From Enterocloster aldenensis (GTDB lineage Bacteria; Bacillota; Clostridia; Lachnospirales; Lachnospiraceae): a stretch of 48,856 bases of DNA. Below, piece by piece: positions 42,475 through 48,856 of the stretch (positions within the stretch are counted from its first letter, which is position 1; every line of letters begins with the position of its first letter). Position numbers and translations under genes: made by a program. The notes under the pieces were generated by a model. It made no database searches, had not been told where the DNA came from, and was given only the letters and a program-made list of their open reading frames with translations. Where the stretch lies: positions 28,893-77,748 of the forward strand of contig NZ_QVEX01000022.1 of NCBI RefSeq assembly GCF_003434055.1. The letters are read 5' to 3'.

Positions 42475-44310
42475 ATGAAAAAGAAAGATAATATCACGAA
42501 ATCCATGGGCAGTTTTCGTTTTAAAATAATATTTGTATTTTTAGTGATTGCACTTATGCCCTGCATTCTTATTACCTGTTATTTTTTTATATCAGCTAAA
42601 ACCATCATCACCAAACGTACCATGGATTCTATCAACAGTTCCCTGTCCAATACCCAGGACCACATAATGTCCGTGCTGAACGTATGTGAACCTCAGATTG
42701 AAAATCTGGAAATAACTATAAATAACCTCTTTTCTGAATTTCCGGACAAGGACCAGTCAAAAAACGGAAGCATCATGATTGATGATTACCAGGAACTCCT
42801 CCGGATCCTCAAACGTTTAGATACCGTTATACAGACTCAGTTTCCCGCATATACACAGAATTCATGCATTTATATATATCTTCCCGGAGAGCACACATTC
42901 ATTGATTCATCCACAACTTATTATGAGGATATTGACCCTGAATCCCTGGATTATTACTGCAAATACATAAATTCTGATAAAAGGCACTTTTGGGTTCCTA
43001 CATCAAAAATAGATATCTACGCCCTTAATCTTATGGATAGATATGCAAAAAAACAAAATTATTTAAGCTATCTCACCAGCTTTTGTAAACCTGATGGTTC
43101 TCCTCTGGCCTATATAAGTTTTAATCTTCCTGTCAGTCTGTTCAGCGAAAGTTACCGACGCAATCAGATTGAGGATAAGGGGGATTTACTGGTATTTAAT
43201 CAAAATGAAATCTTAATATGTACGTCCGGAAATGACGGACAATATTTACATACCCCCGAACTAATCAATTATCTGGATAAAACCGTTGATAATACAAAGA
43301 CTCCTTCGTATCTACATATTGGTCAGGATAAATATCTGGCAATTGCGGGACATTCCTCTGAATATGGCGTAACCTTCCTTCATCTTCTCTCAGAAGATGT
43401 ATATCTAAAGGATATAAAAAATGTGTTCACCCCTCTTTTGATATTTTTAGCATTGCTTATTGTTTTTCTGCTATTAATTGCCATTGGCGGCGCCAGCTAT
43501 TTTTATCAGCCGGTATCTATTTTAAATCATGCAATGAGGCAGGTAGCTGCCAGGAACCTATCCTTCCGGATTAAGGAACAACGCCAGGATGAATATGGTC
43601 TGATTTATAAGGGATTCAATTCCACCGTATCAGAAGTAGAATCATTGATTGCCCACCTTACAAATGAACAGCTGCTTAATAAGGAAGCCACCATCCACCT
43701 CCTCCAGGAGCAGATGAACCCGCATTTTATCTATAATACCCTGGAAACCATCTATAGCTTATCTGAACTTGGGCGGATAGAAGATGTTTCCACTGTTACA
43801 CGGGCCATGTCGGATTTCTACCGGATTAGCCTGAGCGAAGGCAGGAACGAAATCCCGCTGGGGGATGCAATCAAAATAGCCGAGTATTACCTTACTATCC
43901 AATGCACGCGTTTTAGGGGAAAGATCCATTATGATATCAAAATCCCCCCGCAATATAATAAGGTCATCGTACCTAAATACTCCATACAGACCATAGTGGA
44001 AAATTCCATTTACCATGGCGCGGAACCCCTGTCCAAATCAACTACAGTAACCATCCAGGCACATGAAGATGGGGATGGATTAATTATCATCATTCAGGAT
44101 AATGGGATTGGGATTCCTGAACAGAAACTGAAACTAATCCAAAGTCAGATAGAACAACCGGATTTGGAAGGGGAAAACTTCGGGATCCACAATCTGAGCC
44201 TGCAGATCAGACTGAAATTCGGTGATGATTACGGCGTCAGGATTGAAAGTGTATATGGTGAAGGAACCCTTGTTTATATCCGTGTTCCTATGGCCTATCA
44301 ACAGACTTAA
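42475..44310 (+). CDS. YesM-type sensor histidine kinase
   Basis: The 611-aa sensor has a membrane span at 17-40 (IIFVFLVIALMPCILITCYF), an extracellular sensing domain to about 315, a second span at 322-345, a HAMP domain (QPVSILNHAMRQVAARNLSF), and a His_kinase domain with the phosphoacceptor in EQMNPHFIYNTLETIYSLSE (His about 419). The ATP-binding domain has IVENSIYHG, IIIQDNGIGIP and NFGIHNLSLQIRLKFG. It pairs with the response regulator 14 nt downstream and is divergent from the ABC operon it probably controls. GGTGGGGG lies just before the ATG. Confidence 0.92.
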   Translation: MKKKDNITKSMGSFRFKIIFVFLVIALMPCILITCYFFISAKTIITKRTMDSINSSLSNTQDHIMSVLNVCEPQIENLEITINNLFSEFPDKDQSKNGSIMIDDYQELLRILKRLDTVIQTQFPAYTQNSCIYIYLPGEHTFIDSSTTYYEDIDPESLDYYCKYINSDKRHFWVPTSKIDIYALNLMDRYAKKQNYLSYLTSFCKPDGSPLAYISFNLPVSLFSESYRRNQIEDKGDLLVFNQNEILICTSGNDGQYLHTPELINYLDKTVDNTKTPSYLHIGQDKYLAIAGHSSEYGVTFLHLLSEDVYLKDIKNVFTPLLIFLALLIVFLLLIAIGGASYFYQPVSILNHAMRQVAARNLSFRIKEQRQDEYGLIYKGFNSTVSEVESLIAHLTNEQLLNKEATIHLLQEQMNPHFIYNTLETIYSLSELGRIEDVSTVTRAMSDFYRISLSEGRNEIPLGDAIKIAEYYLTIQCTRFRGKIHYDIKIPPQYNKVIVPKYSIQTIVENSIYHGAEPLSKSTTVTIQAHEDGDGLIIIIQDNGIGIPEQKLKLIQSQIEQPDLEGENFGIHNLSLQIRLKFGDDYGVRIESVYGEGTLVYIRVPMAYQQT

Positions 44311-44324
44311 GGGAGGTAACCGAT

Positions 44325-45932
44325 ATGTACCGTTTATTAATTGCGGATGATGAACCGCTTGTAAAAGAACGCCTGACAAAAACAATCCCGTGGAAAGATT
44401 TTGGAATTACCCAGGTATTGACTGCTGCTGACGGAAAAGAAGCCCTGGACCTTGCATTGGAACATAGTATTGATGTTATTATTACAGACATACGAATGCC
44501 GATAATGAATGGTATTGAATTATTGGAAACCCTTGCAAAGGGGAGTTGTAAGGCTAAGGTTATTCTTATAAGCGGTTATGCGGATTTTCAATATGCGCAG
44601 AAAGCGCTTAGATTGGGGGCCATCGATTATGTTATGAAACCTGTTATTGCAGATGAACTGATAAAAATTGTTTTGCGAATCACTGAAATGATAAAACAGG
44701 AGCGGGAGGACCAGCAGAAACTGCATTTTGCCAACCAGCAGATACACGAAAACCTGGATGTACTGCGCAAAGAATTTTTCTGGAACACGATTCTCGGAAG
44801 AATCAACTCAGAGGATGAATTTTACCGGCAGGCAACAGATTTACAGTTATCAATAAGGAATCTGCCCTGTCTGTATTTTGAGTTTACTTTCATAAAAAAA
44901 CGTCCTACGGAATCAACAGCTTATGTCCTACTATTACGTTCCACCATTGAGGCACTATCGGAACAGATATCAGACAGGGACATAAAATGTTACTGTTTTT
45001 CAGTTGAACATGACATAATATCCGGACTCCTTTTTACCCGCAAAGATATAAGTTATCTATCACACCGTATGGATGATGTTTTAATACATATCCGTCATAT
45101 ACTGAACACCATATCCCATTATTCGTTCCAGCTATATATGAGCAGCGTATATACATCCCCCACCCATCTCCAACTGGCCAGGGAAGAAGTATTATGCCTG
45201 AAGAGAAAAAACAATAGTTTCAATTATGGGATGGATACACATGTACCTCCTGAAGAATACTCCTTGAATTATTATAGACCAGACAACATTGACTCCCTGA
45301 CCTATGCCATCATCCATGGAAGTATTGCCGAAACCACACAATGGGTAAACCATACGCTTTTAAACCTTCCCTCCGGATGCGTGCAATATGATTTAAGGAT
45401 GACAGCTTTTAGTATCATAAACTCTGTTATCGAACATTTAATTGAATACGGGGCCTCTCCTCAGGAAAGTTTTTCCCAGCTCACCATTGTCCTGTTTACA
45501 AACCTGGATAAAATACAGGATATCCCCACCTTCCGGAATTTTTTAAATGCGATATTAAATGTCATCATATCTGATGTCCGGATGGACAATCCAGATACCC
45601 GCTCCAGTACCATAACAGGCATCCTGGAGTATACCAAAAAGCATTTTAGGGAATCAATCACATCCAAAACAGTAGCAGAGGCATTTTACTTCAATCCGTC
45701 TTATTTCAGTAAACTATTTAAAAATGAAGTAGGAATCCATTTTACAAAATACCTGACCAACCTGCGTTTGGAGGATGCAAAAAAGGCCCTGGAAAATACC
45801 AACGATAAAATCGCTAATATTGCCAGGGCAACTGGATATGAAGATATACAATATTTTGTGAAACTATTTAAAAACCATACCGGTCTTACACCGAGTCAAT
45901 ACCGGGAATCCAAACGGCTCAATATTGGGTGA
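44325..45932 (+). CDS. YesN-type response regulator (receiver + AraC DNA-binding)
   Basis: The 535-aa protein has an N-terminal receiver (IADDEPLVKERL, phosphoacceptor Asp about 55 in VIITDIRMPIMNG, then ILISGYADFQYAQ and YVMKP), a long central region without recognisable motif, and a C-terminal AraC/XylS helix-turn-helix pair (SKTVAEAFYFNPSYFSKLFK, then IANIARATGYEDIQYFVKLF). Regulators of this type activate adjacent sugar-transport operons on a signal from the YesM-like partner. AGGGAGG lies 8 nt before the ATG. Confidence 0.92.
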   Translation: MYRLLIADDEPLVKERLTKTIPWKDFGITQVLTAADGKEALDLALEHSIDVIITDIRMPIMNGIELLETLAKGSCKAKVILISGYADFQYAQKALRLGAIDYVMKPVIADELIKIVLRITEMIKQEREDQQKLHFANQQIHENLDVLRKEFFWNTILGRINSEDEFYRQATDLQLSIRNLPCLYFEFTFIKKRPTESTAYVLLLRSTIEALSEQISDRDIKCYCFSVEHDIISGLLFTRKDISYLSHRMDDVLIHIRHILNTISHYSFQLYMSSVYTSPTHLQLAREEVLCLKRKNNSFNYGMDTHVPPEEYSLNYYRPDNIDSLTYAIIHGSIAETTQWVNHTLLNLPSGCVQYDLRMTAFSIINSVIEHLIEYGASPQESFSQLTIVLFTNLDKIQDIPTFRNFLNAILNVIISDVRMDNPDTRSSTITGILEYTKKHFRESITSKTVAEAFYFNPSYFSKLFKNEVGIHFTKYLTNLRLEDAKKALENTNDKIANIARATGYEDIQYFVKLFKNHTGLTPSQYRESKRLNIG

Positions 45933-45938
45933 AGTACC

Positions 45939-46448
45939 TTACATATCACTCTTCCAATGCAGCTGATGCAGCTCCCCCTTAAGCTCCATCTTCTCAAACC
46001 CATGCTGCCTCAGCGCCTCATACAGCACAATGGAAACAGAATTGGAAAGGTTCAGGGAACGGATATCACCCCACATGGGGATACGGACGCAGCGGTCTTC
46101 ATTCTCTACCAGGATTTCCTCGGGAATCCCGGCGCTTTCCTTACCAAACATCAGATAGCAGTCTGTTTCGTATTTCACATCGGAGTAAACCTTGTGGGCC
46201 TTGGTGGTGGCAAAATACATGTGCTCCAGGGCGTCCGGGTTGCGCTCCAGGAAATCCTGGTAATCACTGTACACGGTCACGTCCAGCTTGTCCCAGTAAT
46301 CCAGCCCAGCCCGCTTAAGCGCCTTCTCATTCAGCTTGAAACCCAAAGGCTCAATCAGATGGAGCCTGGTCTGGGTGGCCACACAGGTGCGGCCGATGTT
46401 GCCTGTATTGGACGGCATTTCCGGCTCCAGTAATACTACGTTCATCAT
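45939..46448 (-). CDS. trmL: tRNA (cytidine(34)-2'-O)-methyltransferase
   Basis: The 169-aa SPOUT methyltransferase of the TrmL/YibK group modifies the wobble base of tRNA-Leu. The motifs are NVVLLEPEMPSNTGNIGRTC at the N-terminus, YLMFGKESAGIPEEIL, VRIPMWGDIRSLNLSNSVSI and VLYEALRQHGF, which build the knot that binds S-adenosylmethionine. The open frame runs on to 46493, but the family N-terminus begins at ATG-ATG (46448/46445), just after the stop of the aminotransferase gene. It converges on the response-regulator gene with 6 nt between stops. Confidence 0.9.
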   Translation of the reverse strand: MMNVVLLEPEMPSNTGNIGRTCVATQTRLHLIEPLGFKLNEKALKRAGLDYWDKLDVTVYSDYQDFLERNPDALEHMYFATTKAHKVYSDVKYETDCYLMFGKESAGIPEEILVENEDRCVRIPMWGDIRSLNLSNSVSIVLYEALRQHGFEKMELKGELHQLHWKSDM

Positions 46449-46455
46449 AATACAG

Positions 46456-47628
46456 TCACGCCTTTCCGTCCAGCCTGTTAATAAAGCGCTCAATCCGGCT
46501 TAAGGCTTCCTTCAGGTTTTTTAATGAGTAGGCATAGGAAATCCTTACAAATCCCTCGCCGCAGCCGCCAAATGCGGTTCCCGGCACGACCGCCACCTTT
46601 TCCTCCTGCAGCAGCCTGGTTGCAAACTCCTCTGAAGTCATGCCAAACCGTTTGATGTTGGGAAAGGTATAGAATGCGCCCTTTGGCTCAAAGCATTCGA
46701 TTCCCATCTCAGCAAATGCATGAAGGAGGAAACGGCGGCGCTGGTTATAGGATTCACGCATCATGGCCACGTCCGGGTCCCCATTCTTAAGGGCAGAGAC
46801 AGCCGCGTACTGGCTGGTGGTGGGCGCGCACATGATGGCGTACTGGTGAATCTTGAGCATCTGTTCCAGTATGGCCGCCGGGGCAGCTGCATAGCCCAGA
46901 CGCCAGCCAGTCATGGCGTAGGCCTTGGAAAATCCGTTAATCAGCACGGTCCGCTCCTTCATGCCCGGGAATGACGCAATAGTCACATGCGGCTCATCCC
47001 CATATGTAAGCTCAGAGTATATCTCATCGGATACAACAAACAGATCCTTTTCCAGGACAATCTCCACAATCTTCTCCAGGTCTTCCCGTTCCATAATCGC
47101 GCCTGTGGGGTTGTTGGGAAAGGGAAGCACAAGAATCTTGGTCTTGTCCGTTATCTTTTCCAGCAGTTTCTCCGGGGTCAGCCTAAACTGGTCTTTTTCT
47201 TCCAGCTGGATTGCCACGGGTACGCCGTCCGCCAGGGTGACACAGGGCATGTAGGACACGTAGCTGGGCTGGGGAACCAGGACCTCATCCCCGTCATTGA
47301 GCATGGCACGCATGGCAAGGTCGATGGCCTCGCTGCCGCCCACCGACACCAGCACTTCCCTGTCCGGGTCATAGACCACCCCGCATCTGCGCTTCAGGTA
47401 TTCGCAGATTTCTACCTTCAGGGGCTTTAAGCCTGCATTGGAGGTATAGAAGGTACGCCCTTTTTCCAGGGAATAAATGCCTTCTTCCCGTATATGCCAG
47501 GGTGTTTCAAAATCCGGCTCGCCCACGCCAAGGGAGATTGCATCCTTCATCTCGCTTACAATATCAAAAAATTTGCGGATGCCTGAGGGCGGTATGTTTA
47601 CAATTTTATCTGATAAGGGATTTCTCAT
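46456..47628 (-). CDS. Class I/II PLP-dependent aminotransferase
   Basis: The 390-aa fold-type I aminotransferase has the PLP lysine in INGFSKAYAMTGWRLGY (about 231), the pyridine-binding N-P-T-G in LPFPNNPTGAIM, SDEIYSELTY and the C-terminal Arg in FVRISYAYS. It resembles aromatic/MalY-PatB-like aminotransferases used in Lachnospiraceae and Bacillus. It overlaps the Lrp-type regulator by 4 nt (ATGA), so both are probably coexpressed and the regulator may answer to an amino acid that this enzyme handles. Confidence 0.88.
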   Translation of the reverse strand: MRNPLSDKIVNIPPSGIRKFFDIVSEMKDAISLGVGEPDFETPWHIREEGIYSLEKGRTFYTSNAGLKPLKVEICEYLKRRCGVVYDPDREVLVSVGGSEAIDLAMRAMLNDGDEVLVPQPSYVSYMPCVTLADGVPVAIQLEEKDQFRLTPEKLLEKITDKTKILVLPFPNNPTGAIMEREDLEKIVEIVLEKDLFVVSDEIYSELTYGDEPHVTIASFPGMKERTVLINGFSKAYAMTGWRLGYAAAPAAILEQMLKIHQYAIMCAPTTSQYAAVSALKNGDPDVAMMRESYNQRRRFLLHAFAEMGIECFEPKGAFYTFPNIKRFGMTSEEFATRLLQEEKVAVVPGTAFGGCGEGFVRISYAYSLKNLKEALSRIERFINRLDGKA

Positions 47629-48107
47629 GGGGTAATCAACATCCTTTCATCCTGTACCGGCTCACTTATGATGGTGCCGTGGTCTTTGTACTTTTTCAGT
47701 ACGAAATGGGTTGCAGTGCTGAGCACGGACTCCATTGGCGCCAGCCTGTCAGATACGAACTGCGCCACCTGGCGCATGGTCTTTCCTTCGATGAATACAG
47801 TGAAATCATAGGCGCCGCTCATCAGGTAAACCGCCTCAACCTCACTGTACTGGTATATACGCTCCGCAATCTTGTCAAATCCCATACCTCTCTGGGGAGT
47901 CACCTTTACCTCGATAAGGGCAACTACCTTCTCATCGCTGGTATTGTCCCAGTTAATCAGGGTATGGTATCCGCAGATGATGTGTTCTTTTTCCATCTGC
48001 GCTATCTCGTTGGCAACCGCCACTTCACTTTCCCCCAACAGGACCGCCAGGTCTTTAATATCAATCCTGCTGTTCTTCTCAATGACTGCAAGAATCTTCT
48101 CTCTCAT
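47625..48107 (-). CDS. Lrp/AsnC-family transcriptional regulator
   Basis: The 160-aa protein has an N-terminal helix-turn-helix (KNSRIDIKDLAVLLGESEVA) and a C-terminal RAM ligand-binding domain (VVALIEVKVTPQRGMGFDKI, YLMSGAYDFTVFIEGKTMRQ). I start at the ATG at 48107, 9 nt after GGAGG; the ATG at 48116 touches that site. It precedes and overlaps the aminotransferase gene. It probably binds an amino acid and controls this small operon. Confidence 0.9.
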   Translation of the reverse strand: MREKILAVIEKNSRIDIKDLAVLLGESEVAVANEIAQMEKEHIICGYHTLINWDNTSDEKVVALIEVKVTPQRGMGFDKIAERIYQYSEVEAVYLMSGAYDFTVFIEGKTMRQVAQFVSDRLAPMESVLSTATHFVLKKYKDHGTIISEPVQDERMLITP

Positions 48108-48131
48108 GTTCAACATCCTCCATCCTGATTA

Positions 48132-48734
48132 TTATATTGTAGTGACAATTTTAAGCAGTTCATCCGGCTTTGGCCGTTCCAGATAGCCTGCCGCCTCTTC
48201 TCCGTGACGGACCTGCCTTGCAATGCCCTCTGTCACACATCCGATGACAGCCGCCTGAATCCCTTGCGCGCTTAATCTCCTGACCAGCTGTCCTCCCCGG
48301 TCAGCCGCCATGACAACACAATTGCCGCACAGCAGCCTGTAAGGATTCAGCTCATAGAATTCACAAATCTCCACCGTAATCTGCCGGATAGGAAATAATC
48401 TCAAATCCACATCAATGCCGGCATTAAAAATTCCGGATAAATTCCAAAGGGCAGCTAACACGCCGCCCTCTCCTGCATATTCGTAGGACGACACAGGGCA
48501 GCGGCCCTGTGCAGCCTCACATTCCATCCATTGTTTTACGGAAATGTCTTCCGTCTGGTCCAGACACCTTAAGAACATAGGGGAAAAATGTGTCTCAAGT
48601 TCTTCCCTCTTATATTGGCCGATTCTGCGTGTACCGGCAAGACCGGTGAAACCCGCCATCACCAAATCCTGGCCCGGTTTCATAAAGCCATCCCGCTTCT
48701 CAAACCCTCCCGGGCCCTGGCCTGCAGTCCTCAT
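48132..48734 (-). CDS. AIR-synthase-like C-terminal domain protein
   Basis: The 200-aa protein matches only the C-terminal half of the AIR synthase/HypE/ThiL superfamily: PGQDLVMAGFTGLAGTRRIG, GEGGVLAALWNLSGIFNAGI, RQITVEICEFYELNPYRLLC and AAVIGCVTEG. The usual H-D-x-T-E-G-G before ALW is Y-E-Y-A-G-E-G-G, so a conserved His-Asp is missing. The start at 48734 has GGAGG 7 nt upstream and overlaps the stop of the upstream frame as ATGA. A complete AIRS protein would be about 330 aa, so the N-terminal domain must be in the upstream gene, lost, or frameshifted away. Function unknown. Confidence 0.7.
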   Translation of the reverse strand: MRTAGQGPGGFEKRDGFMKPGQDLVMAGFTGLAGTRRIGQYKREELETHFSPMFLRCLDQTEDISVKQWMECEAAQGRCPVSSYEYAGEGGVLAALWNLSGIFNAGIDVDLRLFPIRQITVEICEFYELNPYRLLCGNCVVMAADRGGQLVRRLSAQGIQAAVIGCVTEGIARQVRHGEEAAGYLERPKPDELLKIVTTI

Positions 48735-48856
48735 CCCGCTGCCTCCGGTATGGGCGTGACCACCGGAGCCGGATCTGTGGCCGGGGCCACCGGAGCCGGG
48801 TCTGCCGGCGCCGCCGGGGCTGGGTCCGCGGGTGCGGCCGGGGCCGGATCCGCCGG
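48731..48856 (-). CDS. 3' end of a gene with a (PADPAPAA)n tail, cut by the window
   Basis: From the window edge a frame encodes 41 residues, PADPAPAAPADPAPAAPADP and onward to TPIPEAAG, with a TGA at 48733-48731 that overlaps the next start codon. The Ala/Pro/Asp repeat is coded by 24-27-nt DNA repeats and looks like a flexible linker or wall-spanning tail. The rest of the gene is outside the window, so the product is unknown. The +1 frame is also open but gives only Gly-rich sequence. Confidence 0.6.
   Translation of the reverse strand, partial: PADPAPAAPADPAPAAPADPAPVAPATDPAPVVTPIPEAAG

Noticed and set aside
1..48856. tRNA or rRNA genes
   Set aside because: I looked for GTTCRANNC-type T-arms and rRNA-like stretches; apart from the short L1-site mimics nothing qualified. 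A tRNA-Trp that sits near secE in some genomes is absent here.

Overview
The window looks like a low-to-mid GC Firmicute of the Clostridium XIVa / Lachnospiraceae type (an Enterocloster- or Clostridium bolteae-like genome is my best guess). This is inferred from gene content (choline-binding-repeat exoproteins, RecD2, ComF, MreB, a CotS-like spore-coat kinase fold, YesM/YesN two-component system, fructose PTS with PRD regulator), strong GGAGG ribosome sites and sigma-A promoters with 17-nt spacers. No database search was possible; names rest on motifs and family resemblance.

Layout. (1) 1-7.0 kb: a mirror-image locus of cell-wall-binding-repeat exoproteins. A long protein gene and a shorter one on the + strand face paralogues of both on the - strand, with two outward-pointing IS256-family transposase fragments in the middle. 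The first long copy carries a 40-nt deletion and is frameshifted. (2) 7.3-8.6 kb: a tagaturonate/fructuronate reductase with its own promoter between two LacI-type operators. (3) 9.1-12.9 kb: rpmG-secE-nusG-rplK-rplA-rplJ-rplL, with an L10 leader, two copies of an L1-binding rRNA mimic, and a terminator after rplL instead of rpoB. (4) 13.1-15.6 kb: an unknown membrane-anchored surface protein and comF. (5) 15.7-22.5 kb: a PTS module (PRD regulator, EIIA, EIIB, EIIC, class II aldolase) and a beta-hydroxyacid dehydrogenase, lying between comF and recD2. (6) 22.8-26.2 kb: recD2 and mreB. (7) 26.4-28.6 kb: two tandem tyrosine recombinases behind a hairpin-rich leader, then a CmpB-like membrane protein with a coiled-coil tail. 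(8) 30.0-33.1 kb: phosphoglucomutase and a CotS-like protein. (9) 33.2-45.9 kb: a nine-gene sugar/sugar-acid operon (ABC importer, SDR, MBL hydrolase, mannonate dehydratase, AGE epimerase, VOC, RraA-like) divergent from a YesM/YesN-type sensor-regulator pair. (10) 45.9 kb-end: trmL, an aminotransferase, an Lrp regulator and an AIR-synthase-like C-terminal domain whose start overlaps the end of a gene with a (PADPAPAA)n tail.

How it fits together. The ABC operon and its two-component system look like one inducible catabolic unit: import of a glycoside or sugar acid, epimerisation, oxidation/reduction and dehydration of D-mannonate to 2-keto-3-deoxygluconate. The separate reductase at 7.3 kb could feed the same hexuronate pathway. 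A recurrent oddity is short-period minisatellites (12, 14, 16, 20 and about 38 nt), mostly at gene ends and in spacers.
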